Below, piece by piece: positions 44,119 through 53,539 of a stretch of 64,000 bases of DNA. Location of the stretch: the NCBI RefSeq assembly GCF_028640845.1, contig NC_080541.1, positions 5,268,435-5,332,434 of the forward strand, read 5' to 3'. Origin of the DNA: Ahaetulla prasina. Lineage: Eukaryota; Chordata; Lepidosauria; Squamata; Colubridae. Position 1 is the first letter of the stretch. Each line of letters begins with the position of its first letter. The notes under the pieces were generated by a model. The model made no database searches and was not told the origin of the DNA. It saw only the letters and a list, made by a program, of their open reading frames with translations. The translations under genes and the position numbers were made by a program.

Positions 44119-44590
44119 GTGGCCGTTGATGGCTAATGAAACAAGTGCAAGAAAACAACCAAGTTCAAAGAGCACCAAAGGACCACGCAGTCCTCCTCTT
44201 CCTCCTCCCCCTCCTCCCCCTCCCCTCCACCAACCTCACTCCCTTCAAGCACTGAAGATGTTACCTAGTTGGGTCATGAAACATCAGCAAGAAAACAATC
44301 TAGTTCACAGAGCATCAAGGAACCCACAGCCCTTCTCCTTCTCCTCCACCTTCTCCCTCCTTTCGCTCTTCTCCTCTATGGAAACTCCAGTCCCTTCTAG
44401 CACTGATGATGGTACCTAGTTTGGGGTAATGAAACATCTGCAAGAAAACCACCAAGCTCAAGGACCCCACGGTAATCTTCCTGCTCCTCCTCCTCCTCTT
44501 CCTCCTCCCTGCAAACTCCATTCCATTCGAGCACTAAATATGTTCTCGATTTGGATAATGCAACATCTGCAAGCAAACAACCAAGCTCAT
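44119..44590 (+). mobile_element. Hammerhead-like units, plus strand, on the 5' side of the body
   Basis: A truncated unit (CTAATGAAACAAGTGCAAG, 44131) at the body junction, then units near 44249, 44400 and 44530. Boxes: CTGAAGA, CTGATGA and a decayed CTAAATA. Confidence 0.65.
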
Positions 44591-44856
44591 CCCTGAGCTA
44601 CAAATATTCTCCTCTATTAAGAGGGCTTCATTTTTTTATTTTATGAAAGGACGTTCAAGTTTCACCACAGCCCTGCCCTTGATCTATTTCCTGTCAACCC
44701 TTGCATGTTGGCAGATCTTCACACCAGAAACTCGGAGCCTGTGCTGCAGATTAGCCATAAACTTTTAGCATCCAATTTCATGGGGCCATAAAGAAAGTCA
44801 ACTATATTTGTGACCATGTCTTTGTGTTTAGAAGCTTGGCAATTGACTCACATTTA

Positions 44857-44947
44857 TGATGATCGCAGTGTCTGGGGGGTCATGTGATCCCCGTTTGCGA
44901 CTGTCTGGCAAGCAAAGTCAAGGAGAAAGCCAGAATCACTTAACAAC
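44857..44947 (+). repeat. Fragment of the old interspersed repeat seen at 2399-4242
   Basis: TTTATGATGATCGCAGTGTC, GGTCATGTGATCCCCGTTTG and CAGAATCACTTAACAACC; then a (TCC)n tract begins. Confidence 0.6.
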
Positions 44948-45490
44948 CCTCCTCCTCCTCCTCCTCCTCCTCCTCCTCCTCCTCCTCCTCCTCCTCCTTC
45001 CCATTCTCATTCTCCTCTTCCTCCTCCTTCTCTCCTCCTCCTGCTTCTCTTCACCTCCACCTCCTCCAACTTCTCCTCCACCTCTCCTCTTCCTTTTCTC
45101 CTCCTCCTCCTCCTCCTCCTCTCCTCCTCCTCCTCCTTTTCCTTCTCCTCCTCTCCTCCCCACCTCCTCCCCCCGATTCTCCTCCACCACTTTCTTTCTC
45201 TTCCTCCTCCTCCTCCTTCCCATTCTCATTCTCCTCCTCCTCCTTCTCCTTCCCATTCTCATTCCCATTCTCCTCTTCCTCCTCCTCCTTTCCTCCTCCT
45301 GCTTCTCTTCACCTCCACCTCCTCCAACTTCTCCATCTCCTCCTCCTTCCTTTTTCTCCTCCTCCTCCTCTTCTCCTTCTCCTCCTCCTCCTCTTCCTCC
45401 TTCTCCTCCTCCTCCTCCTCTCCTCCCAACCTCCTCCCCCTTCTCCTCCACCACTTTCTCTTTCTCTTCCTACTTCCTTCCTTCCTTCCT
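44948..45490 (+). repeat. (TCC)n/(CTT)n-rich tract with internal duplication
   Basis: The block TTCCCATTCTCATTCTCCTC ... CTGCTTCTCTTCACCTCCAC recurs at about 44998 and 45217-45320, showing segmental duplication within the tract. Confidence 0.95.
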
Positions 45491-46074
45491 TCCTTTCTTC
45501 CTTCCTTCCTTTTCCTGTTTGTCGGTTTCTCTGGTCTGCTCCCTGCTTCTTTTCTCTGCTCTTCGAGTGTGAATTCAGTCGTTCACAACCGTGCTCTTTT
45601 CTCTGGCTCTATTGCAAATTAATGAGGTTCTTACTGCATTACATAATTAATTACTGTGTTATTCAGAGTCGCATAATGAACTCTACCCCTGAAGAATGTA
45701 GATCTACTTGAATTCATCACGGGAGACATTTTCTGCCATCAAGCAGCCCCTTTAGAGAATTGTCTGAATGAAGAAATCCTCATTTTAGAGGGAGAGGCAA
45801 TTTGGTGTCGTGGTTAAGGTCACCGAACTGGAAACCAGGAGATTCTGAGTTCTAGTCTTACCAGAGGCATCAAAGCAGCTGAGTGAACCAGACCAGTCCC
45901 TCGTCTGTGGCCTAGGAAGAAAATGCTAAGGGCCAACCACTTCAGAAGACTCTGCCAAGAAAAAAAAAATTAGACTTACCTATGTAGCAACTCAAAGGTG
46001 TGCATACAACACAATTCTAAGGATGCCCAAATGAATATTTAGAAAGGGTGTCTTTTGAAAGATGTATGGGGATA

Positions 46075-46117
<43 letters not shown>

Positions 46118-46140
46118 GAAAAGACACAGCCAGGGATAAC
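45491..46140. other. Unique-looking sequence and (ATG)n
   Basis: 45595-45680 is AT-rich with TTAATTA words (candidate conserved non-coding element, untested). (ATG)n at 46072-46116. Confidence 0.4.
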
Positions 46141-46149
46141 AGAATAACA

Positions 46150-46424
46150 AATATTGGAAGGGACCTTGGAGGTCTTCTAGACCAGGGGTCTCCAACCTTG
46201 ACAACTTTAAGACTTGTGGACTTCAGCTCCCAGAATTCCTCAGCCAGCAAAGCTTTAGAACAGGGGTCTCCAACCTTGGCAGCTTTAAAACTTGTGGACT
46301 TTAACTCCCAGAATTCCTCAGCCAGCTTTGCTGAAGATGAAGTCCACAAGTCTTAAAGTTGTCAAGGTTGGAGACCCCTGTTCTAGACTAATCCTGTGCT
46401 CCAGCAGGAGACCCTATACCAAGG
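46150..46424 (-). mobile_element. CR1 scrap split by palindromic MITE
   Basis: GGAAGGGACCTTGGAGGTC at 46157-46174 and AGCAGGAGACCCTATACC at 46403-46420 are adjacent CR1 words. Confidence 0.7.
46183..46380. mobile_element. Palindromic hAT-type MITE with perfect TSD and a nested half copy
   Basis: CAGGGGTCTCCAACC ... GGTTGGAGACCCCTG. TTCTAGAC occurs at 46175-46182 and 46381-46388, a perfect 8-bp duplication. A second CAGGGGTCTCC start at 46261 marks an internal copy. Confidence 0.9.
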
Positions 46425-46524
46425 ATGGCTAACCTTTTCCGGACTGAGTGCCCAAAGCATGTGCATGTATGTGCAAATGCACATATGCATGCCTGAACCC
46501 CCAAAATGCAGTGCGCGCACGGTC

Positions 46525-46841
46525 CACTGGTGGGAATCAATTTTTTTTTTACTACCGGTTCTGTGGGCGGGGCTCGGTGGGCGGGGCAGGGGAAGGATAC
46601 TCTAAAATCTCCATTCCCACTCCACTCCAAGGAAAATACTGTAAAGTCCCCATTCCCTCCACACTCCAGGGGAAGGATACTGCAAAATCCCCATTTCCTC
46701 CTGATCAGCTGGGACTCGGGAGGCAGAGAATAGATGGGGGCAAGACCAGTCAGAGGTGGTATTTACCGATTCTCCGAACTACTCAAAATTTCCGCTACCA
46801 GTTCTCCAGAACTGGTTAGAATCTGCTGAATACCACCTCTG
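46525..46841 (+). mobile_element. hAT-like MITE (CACTGGTGGG ends)
   Basis: GGGCGGGGCTCGGTGGGCGG, ACTCGGGAGGCAGAGAATAG and CCGAACTACTCAAAATTTCC as in 4251-4557; ends ...TACCACCTCTG. TSD unclear. Confidence 0.65.
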
Positions 46842-46953
46842 AGGCAGTCCCCACATATGCGCCCTGGCCCCGCGCATGCGTGGCAGAGACCCAAAGACCG
46901 ACTGGCTGGGGGTGGGGAGGCTCACACACATGCGCAGCAGAGCTGAACTGGGG

Positions 46954-47330
46954 TGACAAGCAACCCTCTGAAGTGAACTCAAAGATTCCTTTATTAGGAG
47001 CATCAGAAGCCCAGGCAAGAAGTTTCTCTCTCAAAGCTGGCTAACCAATCCAGTTGGCTGGAAGATGAATACTTGTCTGCCACACCTATTCATCTCCCTC
47101 CCCTGCCTTTTATCCCCAGAGCTGGGGTGGGGCTTTGCTAATAGCAGTGGCTCTTCCGTCCCAAGGACCGGCCCATAGATTTCCACTGCTCTCCTCTCCT
47201 CTGCCTGCTATGCATCCATGCGTCAGGCACTGGACCCATCTGTTCCTCCTTTTCCTCATCAGCCACTTCCAAATCTGCGGGCTGTTGACTCTCCATCTGG
47301 GGGGCTGATGGACAGCCCAGACTCCACCCC

Positions 47331-47380
<50 letters not shown>

Positions 47381-47475
47381 AGCTCCATTCCCTCTTCCCA
47401 CTCGGACCTCTCAAACTGCCTTAATGCTCATCCAGTTCAGCTGCCGGAGGAGATTGTGGCCGACAGTCCATAACA
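46954..47475 (-). mobile_element. LTR, family C, minus strand
   Basis: The minus strand starts TGTTATGGACTGTCGG and parallels 8204-8736 (AACTTCTTGCCTGGGCTTCT, ATGAATAGGTGTGGCAGACA). It contains a (CT)n run at 47332-47380. No clear TSD. Confidence 0.7.
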
Positions 47476-47556
47476 GGGACATGAGAAGGACATCCTTTCA
47501 GTTTTGCAAAGATCTAACCTTCCAATAAAGTTAGTTGTTCTGGATGTTGTCTAGAT

Positions 47557-47662
47557 CAGGGGTCTCCAACCTTGGTCATTTTAAGATTTGTGGACTTCAT
47601 CTCCCAGAGTTCTGGGAGTTGAAGTCCACAAGTCTTAAAGTGGCCAAGGTTGGAGACCCCTG
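47557..47662. mobile_element. Palindromic hAT-type MITE, 106 bp, perfect TSD
   Basis: CAGGGGTCTCCAACCTTGG ... CCAAGGTTGGAGACCCCTG. GTCTAGAT flanks both sides (47549-47556 and 47663-47670). Confidence 0.95.
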
Positions 47663-47670
47663 GTCTAGAT

Positions 47671-48149
47671 TATCTGGCAATGCTGATTAATTCCCAATGA
47701 CCACGTAACCGATCTTCCAGGAACCCGTATGGCTTGGGGCAGAGGTAGATCATCCACAGGTGGCTTTTAAAAATCTTGGGTCTCCTCCTTAAAGACCTCC
47801 AAAAGTTCTTGCCCAATGGTAACATTTCCCGTGACAGAAGGGGAAAATAATTAAATGCATGAGTGCGGAGTAATCACGTTAAGTATATTTAGTTTTAATT
47901 AAATTTACATTTAAATGAAGTCAGATCTAATTTAGCTTCAGCTCGGTCTTTCACCTGCTACTTTTGGAGAGCTGTCTCCGGCTAAACCACGGATGACTGT
48001 CCCTGCTATTCCTTCCTCCAATGAAATCCGAACTAAGAATTTTATTTTTGCTGTTGCTCGGAAGAAGGTGCCTGTGTCCCTGGTCCCTGTCCTCTAGACC
48101 CATCCAATGTTGGTTGGTTGTCTATACGCCATCAAGTCATTTTTGACAC
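47671..48149. other. Unique-looking intronic sequence
   Basis: 47870-47960 is AT-rich with TTTTAATTAAATTTACATTT, repeat-free; a candidate conserved element only. Confidence 0.35.
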
Positions 48150-48765
48150 AGTAGAGTAGGATAGGATAGGACAGAAAATATGGAATGGAACAGAATGGAA
48201 AGAATGGAGTGGAGTGGAATAGGGGATGGAATGGGATGGGATGGGATGGGATGGGATGGGATGGGATGGGATGGGATAGGATAGGATAGGATAGGACAGG
48301 ATAGGACAGGACAGGACAGGACAGGACAGGACAAAATATGGAATGGAATAGAATAGAACAGAAAGAATGGAGTGGAGTGGAGTGGAATGGGATAGGATAG
48401 GATAGGATAGGACAGAATATGAAAGGAATAGAATAGAGTAGAATAGAATAGAATAGGGAATAGAATAAAATGTAGAGTAGAGTAGAATAAGGAATAGAAT
48501 AGAACTGAGGATGGGATGGGATGGGACAGAACAGAACAGAAAGTACAGAATAGAATAGAAAATACAGAATAGGATAGGACAGGACAGGACAGGATAGGGA
48601 AGAGAGAGAAGAGGAGAGGAGAAGAGAAGAGAAGAGAAGAGAAGAGAAGAGAAGAGAAGAGAAGAGAATGGAACAAAACAGAATTCTTTATTGGCCAATA
48701 TGTGATTGGACACACAAGGACAATTTGTCTCCAGTGCAGAAGCTCTCACTGTACATACAAACAAA
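48150..48765 (-). repeat. Pentamer field (GGGAT, AGGAT, AGGAC, AGAAT, AGAAG) ending in a LINE 3' end
   Basis: Successive pentamer variants, then TTCTTTATTGGCCAATATGT and GACACACAAGGACAATTTGT at 48684-48730, the 3' end of the ATTCT-tail LINE. Confidence 0.9.
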
Positions 48766-48885
48766 CCACATATAGATTTTCTTTGTATGCTCTATCACTA
48801 ACTTGTTCTTTCATGTCTCCTAATAAGCCCCCCCCCCGCCCTGCCCCCCGGCCACATCTCTACACCTTTTTGCATTAAAGCCGGG

Positions 48886-48962
48886 GTCTCCAAATGTAGC
48901 CACTTTAAGACTCGTCGACTTCAACTCCCAGAATTCCTCAGCCAGCCATTCTATTCTATTCT
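48886..48962 (+). mobile_element. Half of a palindromic MITE fused to (ATTCT)n
   Basis: GGGGTCTCCAAATGTAGCCA ... CCCAGAATTCCTCAGCCAGC, then ATTCTATTCTATTCTA. Confidence 0.7.
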
Positions 48963-49099
48963 ACTTGCTTGACTGAAGGGTTCATGCTCAGAGAAAGTAT
49001 GAAAAATGAAACGTATGAATAACTTGAGTGTCGGTGGAGGAAGCCACAGTCTGAATCTCGTATTTGCAGTTTTTGGATTGTTCTTGTATGCTGGGCTAG

Positions 49100-50070
49100 T
49101 TAGCAATGCAGGTAACCTTGGATTTAGGACACAAATCTGCCCAACATTTCCGTTGCTGAGTAAGACAGCTGTCGTGTCCCCCTCTCCCTCTGATGACCGG
49201 GTCTAGGAAGTCTGTATCAAGCGTGGCAACGAATCCTCTGCAGCTTTGCCAAATTCCTTCCAGGTTTCTCAGGGCAGGCAGGAGTCCAAGTTGTGACTTC
49301 AGCAAACTAGATGAGACTTTGGTTGACTCAAGGTTGGAATGCCAAAAGCAGGTCCTTTATATAGGCTGTGGGGTGTGGCTCCATGACTCAGCATTTATCC
49401 AGGCCTGCCCCACCCTTCCTTTTGCTGGCGTCGCCTCTCAGATCTCCGGAAGCGAGGATCCTCCTACTCTGAATTGTCTTCAGCTGTCTCTACTGTCAGC
49501 ATCTGGGAAAGGGAGGGGTCAGAGGGAGTAGGTCCGGGTAATTGCACCACTTGGCTGACTTCCTGCTCTGACGGCTGCGTCGAAGGAACACACACTGTAG
49601 GAGTGAGCTGTATTGGGTTTCTGTTTTCACTCCTTGACTCCTCTCCGGGCATGGGGCCAGGGCCGGGGGCTGGAAGCATGACAGGCCGTTCATCTTCATT
49701 ATCAGACTTGGAGTCTGATAACAGGCCCGGGAGGAGACGGGAGGGGCCCGGCTGAGGAGGACGAGGCACAACAACAGCTGCTAAGTGAGCTTCAGCCCTC
49801 TTTGCCACCTTTTCCTCCCACCGTTAAGTGAATCACCGCAGTTCTTCACTTAATCACATGGTTATAAAGTGATTCTGGTTTCTCCATTGACTTTGCTTGT
49901 CAGACGGTCGTGAAAGATTATGTGACACACACACCCCGGGACGCTGCAACCGTCATAAATTTGAGTCAGTTGTGCCAAGCGTCTGAATTTTGATCACGTA
50001 ACCACGGGGAAGCTGCGACATTTGTTAAGTGTGAATAATAAGTCATAAGTCAACTTTTTTCAGCGTTCCG
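49100..50070 (-). repeat. Old interspersed repeat, minus strand, split by an LTR
   Basis: AACATTTCCGTTGCTGAGTA and, after the LTR, CACCGTTAAGTGAATCACCG, GACTTTGCTTGTCAGACGGT and CACGTAACCACGGGG. Same family as 2399-4242. Confidence 0.65.
49170..49773 (-). mobile_element. Solo LTR, family B variant, 604 bp with perfect TSD
   Basis: The minus strand reads TGTTGTGCCTCGTCC ... GACACGACA. ACAGC flanks both sides (49165-49169 and 49774-49778). It carries TATATAAAGGACCTGC as in the other B copies. About 75 bp longer than 3445-3969. Confidence 0.85.
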
Positions 50071-50297
50071 GTAGCTTCGAGCAGTCCCTAAATGAACTGT
50101 TGCAATTCTTTTTTGATTCCTTTCTTTTGATACAAGAAATGGGAGGTATCTTACTAAAGTTTTTTTTTAAAAAAAAAGAAGAATTGGAATAAGATAAACC
50201 ATATTTGTCCAACTATCTTTCTCTTAAAAATGTTAATTTATACATTTTTTGTTCTACTCACAGTTTTCTTCCTCATGTTTTTTTTTTTTTTTTTCAG

Positions 50298-50370
50298 AGT
50301 GATATGTTGGATGTCAACCAGATCATTAAAGATCTGGCATCGATGGTTTATGAACAAGGAGACGCAATAG
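50298..50370 (+). CDS. TSNARE1: Qa-SNARE gene exon (SNARE motif with zero-layer Gln), probably TSNARE1
   Basis: This 73-bp exon lies after a long T-tract plus CAG acceptor and before GTGGGT. It enters in phase 0 and leaves in phase 1, the last G being the first base of an Asp codon completed by the next exon. It encodes SDMLDVNQIIKDLASMV, then YEQGDAI. LDVNQIxKDLAxMVxEQGD is the central Qa-SNARE helix. The Gln in YEQG (codon 50355-50357) is at the expected ionic zero-layer position. No stop or frameshift interrupts it, so the gene appears functional. IIKDLASMV fits TSNARE1 better than the IFKDLxMMI of STX7/STX12, as remembered. Confidence 0.85.
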
Positions 50371-50442
50371 GTGGGTATCATCAGAGCTCTGGTGCATTGA
50401 AATCTAAACCCATTTCGACTATTACTACAGATAAACTTCCCA

Positions 50443-50710
50443 GGGCCTCTGGTGGCTCAACAGGCTAATGCAGTCTGTTATTAACAGCAGCTGCTTGCAA
50501 TTACTGCAGGTTCAAGTCCCACCAGGCCCAAGGTTGACTCAGCCTTCCATCCTTTATAAGGTAGGTAAAATGTGAACCCAGATTGTTGGGGGCAATGAAA
50601 GTTGACTTTGTATATAATATACAAATGGATGAAGACTATTGCTAATACAGTGTAAGCCGCCCTGAGTCTTCGGAGAAGGGCGGCATATAAATGCAAATTA
50701 AAAAAAAAAA
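50443..50710 (+). mobile_element. tRNA-derived SINE with L2-like 3' tail
   Basis: GGGCCTCTGGTGGCTCAACA head, TGCAATTACTGCAGGTTCAA box, AAGCCGCCCTGAGTCTTCGG tail plus A-run. 72 bp downstream of the second SNARE exon's donor. Confidence 0.9.
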
Positions 50711-51006
50711 GGGTGGTCTCAACGACCCTCAAAAAGGATGTAGATGACCAGCTTTGTCTGCAACGAATATAAATCTTTCCATTCCCCACCATCCGGTCAA
50801 GAGTATCAACTCGCATAGCATCCCTGGCCTTCTCTCGAGTTGCCATAGGCAAGGGGGATGGGAAAACGGCGAAGCAGTGCGGCAGCCAAAAACAAAAGCA
50901 CATTCCAGACATCTCTCTCTCAAGGCTGTCTCCCAGGGTTACCCACAGCGGCCAGAGGGGTGTGATCTCTACAACCCGCGAAATTGCTCGGTTGGCGAAT
51001 GTGGCT
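50711..51006 (-). mobile_element. Penelope-like element remnant (probable)
   Basis: ATCTTTCCATTCCCCACCAT, CGCATAGCATCCCTGGCCTT and GATCTCTACAACCCGCGAAA: text linked elsewhere in the window (24440-24520) with the second hammerhead-like family. Class inferred. Confidence 0.35.
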
Positions 51007-51187
51007 GATGACACACCCTGGGGGGGAGGGGGGAAACAGGGTCAGGTCTGGGCTGTAAATTACGTGGGGTCAGAGTTGGCTTCACTTGGAACGTGCGGAC
51101 CTGAAGCTCCTAATAAATAACCGGATTTCTTTTGAAGCTTGGCTCGAGGCTCATGATTTAATTAGGGCATCCGTCGGAACCCTGACA
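51007..51187 (+). mobile_element. LTR 3' end, family D
   Basis: CTCCTAATAAATAACCGG (AATAAA signal) and CGGAACCCTGACA terminus match 10333-10710. The 5' boundary is not found. Confidence 0.5.
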
Positions 51188-51300
51188 GAGAGCTGAAGAA
51201 GCTTCTTGGATGGGAAGCGAAACGTCTTTAAAAGAAAAAAAACAGAAAGTCCAGTTGAAAAAGCACTTTTGGGACAACCATGACCTGGAGGATTGAGAAT
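51188..51300 (+). mobile_element. Second hammerhead-like family, best copy
   Basis: GAG, CTGAAGA, A, GCTTCT, TGGATG, GGAAGC, GAAAC, GTC, TTT at 51188-51230. Stem II is GCTTCT/GGAAGC (one wobble). Downstream is CAGAAAGTCCAGTTGAAAAA and GGGACAACCATGACCTGGAG. The boxes equal those of the CTAGTTGGG family while stem II is unrelated. Confidence 0.5.
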
Positions 51301-51370
51301 TACTATGGAAATGTAAGGTTTAACAATCCTTCTTTTTCGCATAATTACCTGCCCTTCTTTTAATTTATAG

Positions 51371-51453
51371 ATAGCATTGAAGCAAACATCGAGACGGCCT
51401 CCGTGAATGTCGACTCCGCCAACGAACATTTGGCGAAGGCCAGTCAGCATCAA
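51371..51453 (+). CDS. TSNARE1: Qa-SNARE gene exon (C-terminal half of SNARE motif), probably TSNARE1
   Basis: This 83-bp exon has acceptor TTTATAG and donor GTAAGT. It opens with the last two bases of the split Asp codon and then reads SIEANIETASVNVDSANEHL followed by AKASQHQ. DSIEANxE directly after the zero layer is a hallmark of endosomal Qa-SNAREs. The exon ends in phase 0, just before the expected basic linker and C-terminal transmembrane helix. I found no transmembrane exon between 51454 and 64000, so it should lie further downstream. The intron between this exon and the previous one is exactly 1,000 bp. Confidence 0.85.
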
Positions 51454-51542
51454 GTAAGTGGATTGTTTTAAAGGCAGTGAAATTGGAGAGTAGAACACAT
51501 GGAGGGGAGTGGAAGTTCATTCTCCGCTTATGGGTCGGTTTC

Positions 51543-51581
51543 CGAATGTTTTGTTACCACACTAGGTAACATCTTCAGCTG
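51543..51581 (-). ncRNA. Third hammerhead-like variant
   Basis: The minus strand reads CTGAAGA, T, GTTACC, TAGTGT, GGTAAC, AAAAC, ATTC. Stem II is a perfect 6-bp helix, but the GAAA box is AAAA and the cleavage triplet is changed, so it should be inactive. Confidence 0.35.
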
Positions 51582-51589
51582 AGTTTAAG

Positions 51590-52425
51590 GGATATGTCAG
51601 TGTTGTGTTCTTCTGCTTATAAGGGCTTGGTATGGTCAGTCGGTCTTGGGGAGGTCATGGCAGGTGAAGGTCCTGTGGGTGTTCTGAGGGGGTCAGGTGA
51701 GCGCCTTGTGAGGGCTCAAGTGTGGGTCATGTCAGGTGAGAGTCTCATGTTGGTTCAAGTATGGGTCATGTCAGGTGGCTGGTGGGTGTTGTGATGGGTC
51801 AAGTGTGGGTTATATCAAGTCTTGTGATGAGTCAGATGTGGATCATGTCAGGTGAGAAGCTTGTGATGGGCCTTGTGAAGGGTTTTGAGGAGTCAAATGT
51901 GGGTCACATCAGGTGGGGGCCTTGTGATGGGCCTTGTGAAGGTTTTTGAGGAGTCAAATATGGGTCACGTCAGGTGAGGGTCTTCTGATAGGCCTTGTGA
52001 AGGGTTTTGAGGAGTCAAATCTGGGTCACGTCAGGTGAGGGCCTTGTGAAGGGTTTTGAGGAGTCAAATGTGGGTCATGTCAGGTGAGAATCTGGTGATG
52101 GGCCTTGTGAAGGGTTTTGAGGAGTTGAATGTGGGTCACGTCAGGTGAGAATCTTCTGATGGGCCTTGTGAAAGGTTTTGAGGAGTTGAATGTAGGTCAT
52201 GTCAGGTGAGAATCTTCTGATGGGCCTTGTGAAGGGTTTTGAGGAGTCAAATGTGGGTCACGTCAGGTGAGAATCTGGTGATGGGCCTTGTGAAGGGTTT
52301 TGAGGAGTTGAATGTGGGTCACGTCAGGTGAGGGTCTTGTGATGGGCCTATTGAAGGGTTTTGAGGGGTCAGCTGAGGTGACGGGCCTTGTAATGTGAAG
52401 ATCATGTCAGGTAAGGCTCATCGGG
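51590..52425 (+). repeat. ~61-bp minisatellite (GGTCATGTCAGGTGAG...)
   Basis: About a dozen diverged units of GGGCCTTGTGAAGGGTTTTG, AGGAGTCAAATGTGGGTCAC, GTCAGGTGAGAATCTTCTGAT. Adjacent well-formed units start 61 bp apart (51849, 51912, 51973 region). It starts 137 bp downstream of the third SNARE exon. Confidence 0.9.
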
Positions 52426-52429
52426 AGGT

Positions 52430-53095
52430 GAACTGCTGGTTGGGGGGTGGGTTGGGTGGGTTGGTTGAGGGTCGGTGCCCTTGCTGATTGGTTGTGCGGT
52501 ACACACAATCAGACACTGGAAAAATGCCAGCCCTTTTCCTGGGGTCTTTAGGAATCTTTCTAAAACGTCTCCCTTCATAGCTTGCATTAAAAATCGGCAC
52601 TCTGAGAGAGGCGTATTAAACTGAATTTCTCCTCACCCAAATATTTTTTTTTTTTTAAAAAAGAAGCCATAATTGCTCTCTTTTGAACGAGACACCGCTC
52701 TTCACGCTCCGATCTTTGGCACTTCCTAAGTAGGTAACCGAAGGAAAAGTAGCACAAACAGATGTGATACGGAGGGGGAAATAGGATTTACTTGTGCTGT
52801 TTTTAAGCCTGTTTGCCTTGAAGCGAGGGCCAGGCGAATTTTGAGGTGTGCATGTAAGAAGAAAACAGGCAGCAAAATTGGATTTGGAAAAAAAAATAAG
52901 TGTGTTGACAAATTCTGGAATGATATGGCAAAATGTTTAACGAAGTAGATTTGAGAGAAAGACGTAGCTTTTCTCCCAGGGAGAATTTTCACCAGATGGA
53001 AAAGTGGTTTTTACGTTTAGACAAGAAAACCCACAAGCACAGGTATGGAATACGTGGTACCTGGATCAATAATAGTATTTTGGTTCTGCAACCCA
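52430..53095. other. Unique-looking intronic sequence
   Basis: No exon found, including no hydrophobic C-terminal SNARE exon. T-runs at 52646 and A-runs at 52887. Confidence 0.4.
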
Positions 53096-53535
53096 ACAAG
53101 ACAGACACAGACTTCAGAGGATAATTAGTACGGCAGAAAAAACAATGGCTACCAACCTGCCTTCCATTGAGGACCTGTATACTGCACGAGTCAAAAAGAG
53201 GGCTGTGAAAATATTTACAGATCCCTCACATCCTGGACATAAACTGTTTCAACTCCTACCCTCAAAACGACGCTCTAGAGCACTGCACACCAACACAACT
53301 ATACACAAAAACAGTTTTTTCCCGAACGCCATCACTCTGCTAAACAAATAATTCCCTCAACACTGTCAGACTATTTACTAAATCTGCACTACCATTAATC
53401 TTCTCATCGTTCCCATCACCAATCTCTTTCCACTTATGACTGTATGACTGTAACTCTGTTGCTTGTATCCTTATGATTTATATTGATATTGATTGTTTCC
53501 TGATTGCTTATTTGTACCCTATTACTATCATTATT
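53096..53535 (+). mobile_element. LINE C-terminus and 3' UTR, sense
   Basis: Translates as NLPSIEDLYTARVKKRAVKI, DPSHPGHKLFQLLPSKRRSR and HKNSFFPNAITLLNK, then a 3' UTR (TATGACTGTATGACTGTAAC). It lacks the final LINE end, which is at 54786. Confidence 0.8.
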
Positions 53536-53539
53536 TTAT

